A stretch of DNA of 64,000 nucleotides from Fremontodendron californicum. Lineage: Eukaryota > Streptophyta > Magnoliopsida > Malvales > Malvaceae. The notes beneath the pieces are model-generated. The model was not told the DNA's origin. It saw only the letters and a list, made by a program, of their open reading frames with translations, and searched no databases. The stretch covers positions 18,579,001 through 18,643,000 of the forward strand of contig JAULJL010000035.1 in assembly GCA_030761205.1 (NCBI GenBank), given 5' to 3'. The position numbers were made by a program, and so were the translations under genes. Shown here piece by piece: positions 45,797-60,175 of this stretch (positions are counted from its first letter, which is position 1; every line of letters begins with the position of its first letter).

Positions 45797-48700
45797 CTAT
45801 ATATATAAGAAAATATTAATCAGTGTCTATAGACACTATTAAGGTGCTATATATATATATAAAAATACAATAAATGCACTATTTTTTTAATTCAATAAAA
45901 ATAATATATTAAATGCAAAAAAAATAATTTAAATGATAAATAAATAATCTTTAATCAATGCCTATAGACACCAATTAAACAGACCCATATATAAAATTAT
46001 GCTGTCTATATTGAATTAAAAATATTTGTAATTCAGGTCTATACTTTCAAAATTTTGCTCAAGACACGATTTGATATGTCCATTTAAATTATATATAAAC
46101 TGTTACTATTCAAAAAAATATTAAGAATTAAAAAGTATTTTATATTAATATTTTTAAATATTGTAAAATTAAATTTATTTTTAGTAATAAAATAATAATT
46201 CGAACGAGACTTATATCTTAAAATCTCAATCCAATATCTAACTCTCATCGAGTCCGATCTTCAAGCTTGACGAACATTCCGATTCATATTGGATAGATTT
46301 AAATTGATAATCACTTAAATTGAAAGTTCAAAACTCTACCAATAAATACATAATTATTAGCCAAAAGATAATAATTCTCATACGAAGAAAAAATTTTACC
46401 ATTCGATTCTAAAATCTTTATTTAAGTTTCATCTTGAGTTAGAAAATTGGAAAAGAATCAATTTGAAAGCTTAACATTTATTATCCAATTTGAACTCTCA
46501 AGAACTCAATGTATGTGAAACAAACGTTGATAGAAAATGAAAAAACATGAGCTGTTCCTAGTAACTTTGATATCGAAATCCTGTAAGAACCCAAGTTAAA
46601 ATCTAGAGGATAGATTTATATTCTTTGCACTATAAATGATTTAAAGTACTTCAAAGTTCCAATTTTTTAACTTTGAGATTCTCAAAGAACTGTTAGACAG
46701 CTGTTTTCTAATCAGAGGTTTACAAAATCAGGTAATGAAAGATCTAAATGATTAATTATTGATTCAAAAATAAAATTTTCTAATCAGGAATATTAGAGAT
46801 TCATCTAGGAACATGCAAAGAAACATGACATAAAAAAAAAAAACATTGTCTTAGGTTGCTCCAAACTGACACATGGATCAGTACTTTCTTCCTGTTCTTT
46901 TCTTTCATCTATCTTCCATGCCATTTTCTTAACAGACCTTTAACTAGAACTAATAATATTGGATATTTATGTGATTACACGATATAAAAAAATAATTAAA
47001 ACAAGACATAAAATAAAAACACGAATACGAACACGATATGAATTAAAAAATATGTCAAAATTTATATAACACAAATTATTAACATGTCAAAATTTATATA
47101 AATATAAAATATCTTAAACATAATTATAATATAAAAAAATACATAAATATAATATAAATACACAAATTATAACAATGCGATCTTAATCTGCCTGCAAAGG
47201 AAGGCAAAAAAAAAAAAACAAAGCATGTGCATCCACTCCAATGGGCTTAGTTGCCCATAACTACAGTACATTTGACAAACACTAAATTATAGACTTGATT
47301 GCTTGGAATCACATCAGCTCTGCTACAAAAGTTTCAGACATTTTCATTCTCTATTTTTCTTTTCTTTTTGGTGAAGATTGAGGTCCAAATTCAGTGTAAA
47401 CAATTCCAAAAAAGAAAAACCCAAATCAGATCCCAATTTTATTATTTTTCTTTTTTTGTCTTTCAGGTAAAGTATATAAAACCAGGCATTTGCTTGAGTA
47501 TAAGAGTATAAATAAATAAATAAATAGTAGTAAATGATTGTTTTTTGTGATCCAAAATTTCAATTGGTAAGCTGATCTGATGACAATGTTGGATCTATGT
47601 CTATCAAGATGAGTAAGCTAAATACATTGGATAAGTTGTTTTCATTGGATTTTTATGTTTTTTTTGTGGAAGTTGTAATGTCTAAAGTGATGTATACCAA
47701 TTTAGCATGTGTATGTGTTTACAATAAACTTTATATTATTCGAATTTTTTATTTTTTAAAAAATAAACATATTCAATATTTATATTTAATATATATTCGA
47801 ATATAAATATAAATTATCATCTTTTAAATATATAAAAAATTGAACATATTCATATAAAATAAATACTTATATCCGATCAAAATTAACATAACATGAATCG
47901 ATAATCCCATTTTTAATTTTGCTATATGTCACATCATATCAATAGCTTTTTGTAGTGGCACGTTTCTTATGATTATGAGATTTTTTTTAAATTTTATCAT
48001 ACTGCAATTGGTTTGAAATTATATCGTAGTATAATTAGTTAGTTGGCATTTACTAAAATAAATTATAAAAAATAATTTTTTTATGAAAAATTTTGAATTA
48101 TATTTTTATTTGTGCTTGTCATCTTTGCGCAAAAATCATTAAGGGTCCATTTGGATGAGCGGTGAGATTGACTCCGATAAGATTAAAAACAGCGATTGAG
48201 GTGAAACTAATTATTGTACAGGTGAAATTGAGTATTGTGCGATGAGATTAAAATCAATGGTGGGATATGTGTTTGGATTCAAAAGCAGCGGTGACAGTGA
48301 GATTAATTGTAGTGAGAAGATAAAATAACCATTAGGGACATTAGATTAAAATGTGTATATATAATAAAAATTTTACTTTATTTGATATTTAAAAAATTAA
48401 TAAATAATTAAAATTATATTTATGTCAAATAATAATTTTATTAATAAAAATTATAAAAATATATCAAATAATATTTTTGTATTTTTTTATTATTCATGTA
48501 ATTATTTATTTTTAATTAATTCCTATTAATTTTATAATAATAAAATTTATATATTTATTAAATTATTATATAAAAATAAATATATATTTATTATATAATA
48601 ATAAAATTTATTATATATTTATTATATATAAAAAATTATAAAGATTATTTTAGGAAAAGATCCTTCCATCGGAAGGCCTTTTCTTTTCCAGTGAAAAAAA

Positions 48701-51513
48701 GAGGTATCCAAACAATGATATTGGTGCGTTTGGAATAAAAAAATATCTCAACTGCATCGAAACGGATATTCGATGACATCCATATGGCCTTTAATTTTCT
48801 TTGTATCGTTCTAATTTTAGACAATAAAATTAGTGAGTAATCTTTAGAATATGAGCAGCTAGTGAGCAACATATTCACATTGGTTGATAGGTACAAATTT
48901 GTTTTTAGAACATTCCCAAAGCTGAAATATATATATATATATATATATGTGTGTAGAACTTAAAAAAGGTTGTGAAATATATACAGCTCAATTAAAATCT
49001 GATCTTAGTCAAAAGGTAGAAAAAGATACATTGATCCCATGCACAAAGCCATTGAATGTAAGAGATTTTAAATTTTGCACAATCCATTTTTTTTTTTTTT
49101 ATTTTTACTTATAATAATATAAAGGCAGTTGGTACACTTTTTTCTTGTAAAAAAATAAAAAGAAATACAAAGCTAAAAACTAAAATATTTAAAAAATTGA
49201 TTTATTCCAATTTCTTTAAAATAAATTTTTATATGTTATTGTACTTAAATAAGATATATCTATTGATTTATACAAAAATAAGTCCTTATTTTAAATATAA
49301 AAAATAATTTATGTTAAAAATTTATTTAAGTATAAATTAAATATTAAATGCTTGTCTGGATACCAATTAAAAGTTAAAAACTTATTCAGATGCAAATTAA
49401 AGGTTAAAGAGTTTTTGTATAAACTAAAGGTTAATGGCTATTTAGGTGCACATTAAATGTTAAAGATTTATTTTTGTACAATAAAAGTATAAAAATTTAC
49501 TTAGATAAAATAATAAAGTTCAAAACTTTTTTTTTGTTATTTGAATAAAAAATAAATAAGTTGTTTAGATGTGCAGTTTTCTTTTAATATATAGATTATC
49601 TCATTTTTGGGTTAAAATAGATTTTCTCCCATTAAAACATATAACTTGAATATATACTTTCACAAATATCTTTGTATTTAGAGTTTAGACAAGTTGGATC
49701 TACATGTTTGAGCAAGACATGTATAAAAGTTAGGTTTCTTCCATATTAAAAACCTATAATTGAAGATTTTTTCTATCAATTTCCTTGTATGGAAAGCTTT
49801 TTCTTTAAAAAACACAAACACAACTCCCAAGAATTTGACCATTGACCAAAACATTTTTCTTGAAGTTTCAGCATGTGACCCTATGTAGTTAGCTAGTGTA
49901 ATGCATTTAACTATATACTACTATTTCAATCAATATTTACAAATCTAATCAAATGGTATCCTATGCATGTGACATTGAGGGTCCACTAGGGTTTTTTTAA
50001 AAAAAAAAAAATTGAAATCAAAGTAACAAAGTTTCAAAAGCAAAATCATGGCTTAGGTATATATTTTTTGTCACTTTGATATGCTTCATTTTTCTGATAA
50101 GGAGTTTGGTCTGATAAAATTGAAAATAATGATGATGATAAGATTAAAATTAACAGGAAGTCAATATTTCATTAGTAAAAATGTGATGAGGTATAATGAA
50201 GATCGAAAATAATTATTAAGACTTTAAATTAAAATTGATAATTATTAGAATTTGAGATATTTATTATGTGAGTAAAAATATATTTTGAAAAAAAAAATTA
50301 TGTTTAAAAAAATTAAATATAACAAATGAGTAATCTTTTTAGGTGGATAATTTTTTTAAAAAGTGAGTAAAAATTGGATTTTTTTTTTTTTAAAGTGGGT
50401 AGTTTTTTAGAAGAGTGGGTATTTTTTAAAAGTAAATAGATATTTTCTTATTACAGATATATTAAAAGACATAATTATCTCTATTTAATTTTTTAATTTT
50501 ACTTGGTTCTTTTGTATTTTCTCCAACTGAGTTGGTGTCTGATTAATTCATGATACCAACTCAATCATTTCTTTTAATAGAGTAGAGAATAGTTTATAAT
50601 ATATTTGATATTTACAAACCTATAAAATTAAAATCAAAGGGTTCTAATTATTTTTTTCACCCTCCAAATATATATAGGTCCCCTTTTAAACCAAAAGGAA
50701 ACCTAGGACACATAAAAACAACTGTTCCTACTCCTCCTACCTCATTAAGTTAAGTTAGCTATCTGTCATGACATGTGGGAGCAAGCCAAAATTATTGAGG
50801 ATTATAATGAAAAAGAGGCTTAAGGCTCAATGTTGTAAGGGTAGGTGCCTTTAATTATATAGGACACCACATTTTTTTTTCTCAATCTTTCACTTTCTTC
50901 CCCTATCATGGAAACAAAACTTCTTCTTTGGTGCTATTTCTTTCTTTCCCTCTCATTCTCTTTCAAAACAATGTGCCCCACTCAACTAGCGCAAAGACCC
51001 AATTTCATTATTTGGGTGTTTTTGTTATACATATGTTTGCTTTTTCAAAGTTTCAATTGAATGGTTTGCTAAAACTTAACAAAAGTACAAACATATATTT
51101 ATGCAAGGTTTGATTGTAACATGTAACCACATTCGTTTTCTAGTTCAAGTTGCTATTAAATATATCCAATGGTCGGGCGAGTGGGCTCGCGTCCGATTTG
51201 GACTAAACCTTGGACAAGGTTTTTCAAGTTCGAGTTTGGTCTGTTTCAAATTAAAATATTTTTTATTTAATTTTAATTATAAAATATTTTAATATATTTT
51301 TTATAAAAAAAAAAATTTTGAACCTCTTGAATTTGATTGGCCGAGTCGAATCTTGGACAATATTTTTAAAGGTTAATGTACCTAACTCGACCTGAATCTA
51401 TTTGCTATCTTTGTTGCTTTTAGCTTAAAATTGAGTGGGTCAATTGCTACATTTGAGAATGCACTAGTTTTCTTCGCATCAAATAGAAACCATGCAAAAA
51501 GTAAAAATTATAA
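45797..51513. other. AT-rich intergenic region, no gene seen
   Basis: Contains a possible small foldback element at about 45820-45975 (GTGTCTATAGACAC at the left, GCCTATAGACACC at the right), a dispersed ACACGAT-type repeat near 46955-47185, and (TA)n tracts near 48929-48949. All frames are short and lack domains. Confidence 0.55.
48143..48720. mobile_element. Possible MITE with GTTTGGAT ends
   Basis: The left GGGTCCATTTGGATGAGC and right GGTATCCAAACAATGAT ends share an inverted TTTGGAT core, often seen in PIF/Harbinger-type plant MITEs. An imperfect palindrome (CCTTCC-ATC-GGAAGG with longer AT/CT arms) lies near the right end at about 48653-48690. No clear TSD is seen, so this is tentative. 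Confidence 0.3.
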
Positions 51514-51696
51514 ATATTTTGTTAACGAGAGTCTTAAAAATATTTTTTAAAATTATTTTTTAATGTTAAATAATTTATTAGTCAATGCATTTAAATTCAT
51601 AACATTAATTGTCATCGTATTTAATACAAAATTATTACTATAAATAATATTTTAACTAATCATAGAGCATGTTTAAAGATACTTGTTAGCAAAATC
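51514..51696. mobile_element. MITE, TTTTGTTAACGAG family, copy D
   Basis: Left ATATTTTGTTAACGAGAGTC and right ACTTGTTAGCAAAATCAT are inverted repeats. The interior is AT-rich. It is followed immediately by a truncated copy (about 51703-51756) and then by copy E. Confidence 0.6.
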
Positions 51697-51756
51697 ATAT
51701 TTTAATTTTGCTAATGAATATTTAAAGAGTACTTTTTAAAGTTACTATATAAAGTA

Positions 51757-51940
51757 AGGTTTTTTGTTACGAGTGCTCTTCGAACATTTTTATGGTTAGT
51801 TAACATACTATTTATAGTAAAATATTGCATTAAATGCAATATTTGATAACTTTTTTCATAATTTTTAATATATTGAATGAAAATATTACTATATATAGCA
51901 GTTTTAAAGAGTACCTTTAGAACACTCGTAGTAAAATTCA
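51757..51940. mobile_element. MITE, TTTTGTTAACGAG family, copy E
   Basis: Left TTTTTGTTACGAGTGCTC and right GAACACTCGTAGTAAAATTC are inverted, with inner matches ATTTTTATGGTTAG and AGTTTTAAAGAGTACC. It forms a cluster with copy D, the fragment between them and a further partial copy at about 51960-52072. Confidence 0.6.
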
Positions 51941-52072
51941 TAAAGTAATACTTCACTTAATGGATGAAAATCATGAATAAAATTATCAACTACTGCATTT
52001 AACATTATAAATAAAATATTAACTAACTTTAAAAAGTATTTTTAAAACACCTTAAAGAAAACCATTATAAAT

Positions 52073-54530
52073 TGGTAAATTTAATCCTTTGATTATCCAA
52101 TTAAATTTTGCAAATGTTCAGAGGGACAAATAGCATTACTCATAGTATTATTTACCCCACCCAAATATTTTAATATAAATGTAGATGAAGGATATATTAG
52201 AAAAATCTTAGTAGGCAGACAAGTAGCAATTTTTTTAAAAAATAATTTGAAAGTAATGGAAAATTCGAAATAATATTTTACCAACCAACTAGAATTAAAT
52301 TATTATTATTATACATAGTGTTGGAGATAGCAACTGAGTTTATTAATGAAATTTTTAGTATAGTTGAGTTACTTTTTTGTACTTCAACTAGTATTTTATT
52401 TGGAACTTCCTTCTAGTGGGAATTAGCTGCAAAACAAATCTAACCCTTGAGTTCTAACCTCAAAGAATCACACTTTCATCTCACCAAAATGACAAAGAGA
52501 AGAAAAAAAAAAACAAATAACTGTTCACCATAAATATTTTTATTTGCATATAATTGATTTGTTCAAAAGTTATATTTGAAATATTTTAAATTCGCGTCTG
52601 GTTCAATTCGCTGTTATCATTTAATTAAAAAAATTTATTTATATTTAATTATAAAAAATATATAAATATTAATATAAAATAATATTTTAATATATTTTAA
52701 ATAATAAAATGAGCTTTTCGTGTTTAACGAGTCGGGCCGAATCAAACCTTAAGATAGCAAACTTTTTTGCTATTCAAATTGACTCAGTCCATGAATAGCT
52801 TTACTTGCATATACATAATTAAAATCACTAATATATCTATTAGTAAAGTATTGAATTTTAACTTTTGATACTTTCAAATATTAAAAACATATTTAATTAT
52901 TATTTAAATATTTGATTTAATGATAAATGCATATATTTTTTATTCAAAAAATAAATTTAAAATTTTCTTTCATTAAATTATTCTATTGAATTACCTTTTT
53001 TTATAAAAAAATTGAAAATAAATAAATTATTTTTTGGCTCTTAAATTAAAAAATAGTATCTACATAAAAAAAATCCAAATTAATAATTTTAATTACAAAT
53101 GATAATTATCATGATGATTCAATGCAAAACAATTTATTATAAAAGTGAAAAAAAATTAAATTGTTGATTAATCAATTATTAATCAAGTGTACTTATAATA
53201 TAATTAAAGGTAAATTTGAAAAACATACCGGTTTCAATACAACAATTATTAAATGATATAATGAGTAAGAATTATTTAAAGAAAAGAAATATAAAATTGT
53301 TAGGAAGGAATTTATAAAGATAAAATTATCCTTGATAAAAAACCTTCTTCTCTCTTTTTCTCTTATTTTTAATTAAAAAATAAAATTTTTAATTTTAAAA
53401 CATAATTCTTTTATTTACTTTTTTTAATTAAAAAATTAAATAAATAATAAATATTTCTAAAATTAAGTTTTTTTTTTAATTTTAAAAAAATAAAAAATAA
53501 AAAAATGATTTAATTATTTTTTTATTTTTAATTAAAAAATTTTAAAAATAATAATTCTTTAATGAAAGGAGAAAAGAAAAAAGAAAAAAAAGTTTTTTCA
53601 TTAAGGATAATTTTGTCTTTACAATATCCTTCCTAACAATTTTTAACTATTCATTTATCTTTTTCAAATAACTCTTAACTATTAAATCATTTAACAATTA
53701 TTCAATTATTGAAGGCATGTTTTTTCATATTTACCCTATAATTAATCAATTTAAAAAAATTACCTCTCAATTGTTTTACTTTTAAAAAAATAAGACTTGC
53801 CTATTTGTGAATTTAATTTGGTTAAATATGGTTAATTGATAGAGACCGTTGAAAGGATATATCAAACTCTTTTTTCGGCGAGAAATTCGAAAAATTTTGC
53901 GGGAAGTTTGAAGTGGAGACCCTTTTTCATTTTTTGATAAATATCAAAATGAAAGGTATTTTTTTTTGTTTAAAAACAATTTAAATTTTTTACATTTAAA
54001 ATTTATCAAAATGAAAAATGAAATCTTTACAATTTAAATTTTAATTCTTAACCCTCTATTAATAAAATTAATATTACTAATGTTCATGTAAAATATATTT
54101 TAAATATTAAGAAATGTGCAAGATAAATCCAAAATACTACTACTACTTTATGTATATACTTACAAGAGTATGGTCTATCAAATTAGAGGTGTTTAGGATG
54201 GTTAATTTTTGAATTTTTTTTGTTTAAAGCTCGATCCAGCCCATTAGACTTAATAGAACCAATTTTTTTATAAAAATATTAAATATTAAAAAGCTATTAT
54301 AATTTTAATATTTTAAAATTAAAAAAATATTCATAAAAATATCTCAAATCGAATTTAATTTAAAATTTAAAAATTTTACCTAAAATTTGACCAAAAACAA
54401 GTGGACCCGTCAAATTGGCGGATAACATATCTGTGGATAGATCTACATCAAATCAAAATAAAAATAAATTTTAATATTTTCAAATAATTAAAAAAATAAA
54501 ACAAATAAATAAATAAATAAAATCTTCTCC
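52073..54530. other. AT-rich intergenic region, no gene seen
   Basis: Long A/T homopolymer-rich stretches. Around 53300-53600 two facing AT-rich blocks (AAAACCTTCTTCTCTC and GAAAAGAAAAAAG) suggest a decayed foldback element. No frame has a domain. Confidence 0.5.
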
Positions 54531-54975
54531 AAGCTTCCCGCCTTTTGCCTAACGGTGTTGTCATTTTCAGCAGGTAAAAAGCCTTGCCTACACCACACCC
54601 TGTTTTGGTTTTTCATTAAATAAATTTTTTTTTTCTTTGCAGTTTCCTTTTTGGGCGGGAAATTTACTGAACCCGATTTGATACTGGGCTTTAAGTCCGG
54701 GACATTAATGCGCCGTTATAACGGAGCTGGAACTTTTTAAAAAAATTTAATGCGGTTTGGGAGTAAACGGCGTTGACGGTGGAAAAAAGACAGCCGTTAA
54801 AAAAGGCGGGGATAAGGTAAGGAGTAAGGACATATGACAGTTAAGCTGCCGAATCTTTACTGGTGCCACGTCATCTAAGATTCAGATTCCATGATTTTTG
54901 CACGAAAGTTCACGGGGATTCCGTGACACCGAGGTTAGCTGGCAAAATTAGGACCCCATTATTAGACAACGGAAA
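53865..54975. promoter_or_regulatory. Island with E2F-like and MSA-like motifs, no adjacent gene
   Basis: Most of this island (about 54530-54975) is clearly less AT-rich than its surroundings. E2F-type sites are GCGGGAAG (53899-53906), CTTCCCGCC (54534-54542) and GGCGGGAAA (54654-54662). AACGG/CCGTT cores, the centre of plant M-phase (MSA) elements, occur at about 54551, twice in the palindrome CCGTTATAACGG (54713-54724), and near 54767, 54793 and 54968. This resembles the promoter of a cell-cycle gene. No coding exons are found on either side; the nearest gene starts at 60176. It may be a relic promoter, a non-coding transcript start, or coincidence. Confidence 0.35.
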
Positions 54976-56047
54976 TTAAAGGGTACGTTAAAATTATGTG
55001 ATTTTAATGGTAAATGTTTATTTATGAAAAACGTTAATTAATATCTAATGATATTAATTAAAGATATATTTATAAAAAAAATAATTAATATATTATTTTT
55101 TTGAATTTAATAAAAATAATATATTAAACGTAAAAAAAATTAAATAATATTTAACTGATGTTTATTAACACCCGCTAATCGTATTTTATCGTACTAATTA
55201 CATTTTTTTTTGAAAATTTAGTACTAATTATATATATATATATATATATAATTTTCATTAGATCGGTTGAATATTTAAATTGATGATTTTTTTTTTCAAT
55301 TTTTTTAAGATGATAAAAAATATTTTGAAGTTTGTTCATATTTAATCTCTTTCTCTAAGTGATCTTAGGAGCACATTTTTTATATCAACTTAATGTATTT
55401 AAAATTTTATTTTAAAAACGAACTAACAACTATTTTTTTTCGAATTTTTTGACATTTCTTATAGTTAAATTTGTTTTAAAGTAGTGGAGTGACTTATCTA
55501 CTATAACTTATGACTTATGAGTGTGATGGGATATGTGGCCCCAACAAGCTAGATATAAAATTGACCCAAGATGTTTTGACTTGCATCTTACTCTTCTATA
55601 AATTTAATAATTTTGAATATAATATATGATATAAACATAATATAAAAAAATAATTAAAATATGAATATAATACAAATACATAAATATATTAAAATTTATA
55701 TAATACAAATTATTAATATTTTAAAATCTTAAACGCAACATAATAAAAAAAATAACACCAAAATAATACAAATATACAAATCCCAAATCTATTCTTCTTA
55801 TCCAAGGAGAAGGGAGGAATACCAAATGATAATCATAACAAATAATGCATTGGAGGGATGTCTTAATGATTATGTTTTCTCCTTTAATTAGTGGCCATAA
55901 AGTGCGGCTGATTAGTGTCATGTAATTGAAGACTGTGAAAATGTGCTCCTACATGCAAATCATGCAAAAACCAAAAAAAAGAAAAGAAAAACGAAACACA
56001 AGTGGGACACCAATCACCATTTTCTTCCTTTTAAGTATCTTGATTTA
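54976..56047. other. AT-rich intergenic region
   Basis: A (TA)n tract lies near 55231-55250 and an ACACGAT-type dispersed repeat near 55605-55775. No gene is seen. Confidence 0.5.
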
Positions 56048-56493
56048 TCTATATCTTATATAAATATATAAAAGTCAAAATCTTTGATAAAAATAAAAAA
56101 AAAATCCAATATGAATGGCCTATTTTTTTACACATGGATAACCAAAATTAATATCATGTATCTTTTAATTAATATTTTTGATTTTATATATTTTATTTAA
56201 AAAATAACATATAACCAAAATTTTAATATATTCAACCACTTGAATAAATGTTCATTGTTTAAAATTTTGAGTGATACCTTCTTTTAAAATATTTAAAAAG
56301 TCTGTTTGATAAGTTTTTCTAACAAAAATTCGTGAATGAAACTCGAACTAATATAAAATTTATTAATAAAAATATAAATATCTTTTTTTTTATAAATTCA
56401 TAATTTTTTTTAAGTTATGTAAATATTTGTATGAAAAATTAATAATATAAAAAATAAAATTATCATTCGTGCATTGCACGGGATTAAAACTAG
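56048..56493 (+). mobile_element. Short non-autonomous Helitron
   Basis: Proposed 5' end TCTATATCTTATATAAATAT with a preceding host A. Proposed 3' end has the hairpin CGTGCA-TT-GCACG followed by GGATTAAAA and CTAG, then a host T. This fits Helitron ends (5' TC, 3' hairpin plus CTRR) and insertion between A and T. The length is 446 bp, with no coding capacity. The 3' end is convincing; the 5' end is less certain. Confidence 0.6.
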
Positions 56494-56998
56494 TATATTT
56501 CTAAAAGGTGATGAGTAATAGACATTGCTAAAGGGATCTCGGTTCATTTGTAACTCTTGTAGATGACATTAAGTCTTAATCCAATTTGTCAAAAAAGAGT
56601 TTGAAAATTTTATATATATTGGGTTTACTCGACATGGAGGAAATATCTAATTGTCCCACTTCACCAAAAACATATATAGCAACAACGTGATTTTGCATTT
56701 CTCAATAATTGCAATTGTGCTTTTCCAAATGTTTGATTTTGAATTACATAGAAAAAAATTATAATTTAAAAAATGAAAATTTAAGGTTTTGTTGATTCTA
56801 TTGATATTTTAAGATTTTTTTTTTTCACATACAAAAAGAAAATTATATAATATCACGAATAAATTACAGTATAAAAAAAAGATAGGAGTAGAGGAAATAT
56901 CAAAGAAAAAAAACGATTAAATCAAGAATTAATTGCCAACAATCATGTTAAACTTTTAATTTCAATAATCAATTAATATTCTATTACTAACAATCTCA

Positions 56999-57032
<34 letters not shown>

Positions 57033-59940
57033 CACGAATCAAGAGATATAACTCTTGATGATTAGTGCTAACTTTAAATATCTTGAAGATCATCCACTCG
57101 GTAGTAGCATTTGTCTCAAGATATTTAGTTTTTATATAAATTAATAATCTACTATAAATTTTATAAAAAAGGGGATATTATCCTTTTAGTTAATTGTTGT
57201 GTTAAAATAATTCCTAAACATGATTCTATATCTAATCCATTGCGTGAAGAGTTCCTTGTTATTGCATTATTGCCCACTTTCCACTAATTCCACCATTCAT
57301 AGGCTTAGGCTAGAAGGGTGTTAAAAAATGATGGTGAAATTACCAAATTTTAAGCAATTAGCACAAATCCATCCAAAAAGCAGTGATTTATACGTTATTA
57401 TCATGAGTTTTCAAATTTTGCAATTATACCAAAATTAAACAATAGACTTTGACTTTATAGTCGTTTATTAACTTATTTTAAAGGGTAGAAGAAGACTTGC
57501 AATTTTTGAGTGCCAAGCATCAATTTACATACCTATTGGACAGTTTTCATTAGAGCTAGCAATCCATGTATTAATGTTATATTTGTATCATAATCGTATT
57601 TAAATGATTATATATCTATATAAATTTTGACATATTTGTATTGTGTTATATTCATATTTTTTTTATATCATGTTCTGTATCATATTTTAGTTATTTTTTT
57701 ATATTATGTAATCATATGGTATTTAAAATTGTCAGATTTAGTTTTTATCATCCAATTGAATATCTAAAAACCCATACATTTTTTTTTTGAGAAAGAAAAA
57801 TTTGAATTCTACTGCTTGAATAAAGGATTAAGCATTAATTACTTAACCAAATGAAACCATGTATTTTCAATCATATTTTTTTTAATCTTAGGGTTAAAAT
57901 TGCTTAATTTTCCAATATTTATTATCCTTGATTTTCCCAGCTTAAATAGATTTCATAATTTACTCCAAATATGATATAAAAAAAAAAAAGAAAGAAAGTG
58001 ATAAACCAAGTTTGTCTTTGTTGAAAGACTACTCCAATTGGATGAATTGATTAACATGATTATGACTATGAATAAAGAAGAAGAAAAGAGTCTGAGGTGG
58101 AAATTCCTTTTGGATGGGATGGTATTAGGCTTAGAGAAGCTTTGCCTTTAATTGACTTCAAGTTCTCAAACCTTACTTCATTTGCAAGTTACTTTGATTG
58201 ATTCATGATATTGACAATAATCCATTTGTAGTTATCACCTATCTACTATTTGTACACATAATTGGTGACAGAAAAACAAAGTTTTTAAAATCATTTTTTT
58301 TTTTACTATGAGCATGGTTAAAAAAAAAAAATACTAAGAATAATTATGATAAAGATCAAATTAATTGTAAATTGTTTAGTATTTAAAAAAAAAAAAATTA
58401 AGGATAGGAATTTAAAATCAATTTCTCGAAAGAGACTAAAAAATTTAGTTCAATTGATAAAAAAAAAATATCAATCAATGTTTGATTTTTGTGAAAAATA
58501 TTTTATAAGTAAAAGATTTTGAATGTATGCATCATTAAAATCGTTCAAAAAAGTATTATATCCAAACAAAGCCTGAAAATGCCTTTGATCACTTTATATA
58601 TAAAAAAATCTTTGAAACAAAATAACATGAATTAATTATTGAATCAAATGTTCAGAAATATATTTATTATTTTTTGGTAAAAATATATTTACTTCTTACT
58701 ATACAAATAATTCAAAACTCTTTTTTTTTTTCTTTCTGTTTTGTTTAATAGTGGAGTATGAATCACCACAAAACCTTTATTGCTGAAAATATAGTTGAAG
58801 GGTTACTTTTTTTTTTTCTTTTCATTTTTTTACTATATTTATAACCTATTTGATCATATACTAAGCATAACATAAGAAACAATATAACAAGGCATCGATA
58901 GAAATACTTGTCCAAAGAATAATATTATGTCATGCCATTCCTAGAATGGAAATGAATTGCCCTTAGTGTTTTCTTTGTTATTGACATGGTTTTTTTTTTT
59001 GTCAATTTTTTTTACTTATTTATATTAATTTTGTTAAATATGGCTTACTTAATCTTATAAACTCTAATGAACTCTATTTATACCAAATTTAAAATATTGA
59101 ACACTTCACCCTCTCAAAGAAGTATGTGATTGTCATAAAAAAAAAAGCAATAAAAAGGAACGAAAGATTGATAGAGATGTAAGAATACTAAATATATGAA
59201 AATTTCAACCAGATCATATAATAATGAGAATGATAATTCGTGTATGTGTGTTGTATTTTTTTATCATTTGTGCAAATATAAATACAATATAAATTATTAA
59301 ATGTGTTAAAAAGTTAAACACAAATATGATGTGTATTAAAAGTATTGTGTTAATTATATTAATAGTGTTTAAATATATAATGTTTATTACATGATTTATT
59401 GTTTATTAAACATGTCATATTCGTATTATATATTCATATCATGTCTAAAATTATCAAATTTATAAATAACCTCAATATGTCCATTCCCAAATTACCAAAC
59501 AATCTTTTAAAAATCTTCCCTTCCAAAATCTCCCCACCTCTTTAACCAATTTAATCATGCAAAATTTGAAAAATAAAAGACCATCAATCATGTGAAATTA
59601 GGATTAAAAAAGAATCTGGTGTAAACCACTAATTACATCAGATCTTCCCCTAAGAAAACCCCAATTATTAGTACCAAAAATTTTAAAATTTCAAAAACAA
59701 ATTAGTAATAAACAAACAACTAAACAAATAAGTACTTTACTCTTAATTGTTAATTAAGTTTCTAATTAACCAAAAGAGGACAGATGTCAGGTGTGTTGTA
59801 AAACAAGACAAATGTCTCCAACCACTGCGCCATTCCTTTCCAGTTGTTTGCACATCTTAACATTGCCCAAAAATTTTCAATTTTTATTTCCAGGTTTAGA
59901 TTTTTGTTTTTGAAGCTTTTTCTGTCTCAAAGTGACCCTG
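56494..59940. other. AT-rich intergenic region upstream of the 60-kb gene
   Basis: A (TA)n tract at about 57001-57030, inverted copies of the dispersed ACACGAT-type repeat near 57545-57735 and 59220-59470, and many T-runs. No gene is seen. Confidence 0.5.
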
Positions 59941-60175
59941 AAACCTTAATAAAAGCAGCTTGTCTTCAACATTCTCTACTGCTCTCCTCTCCTCTCCCCT
60001 TTCCTTTCTCTTTCTTTTTGTTGGGTCCCTCTCTCTTTCAAAACCCAAACTTGGCCTCATTATTAAATCGTCTTTGCCAAGCAAATCCTTCCCCTCACTT
60101 CTCTTCATTTCCCCTTCCTTTCCATCTCTTTCCCCTGTTTTCCTCTGTTTTTTTTTTATTGTTTTTTGTTTTGTC

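Noticed and set aside
59960..60175. N-terminal extension of the 60-kb gene in the same frame
   Set aside because: The upstream frame has no ATG (it starts at TTG) and is CT-rich leader. The first ATG is at 60176.
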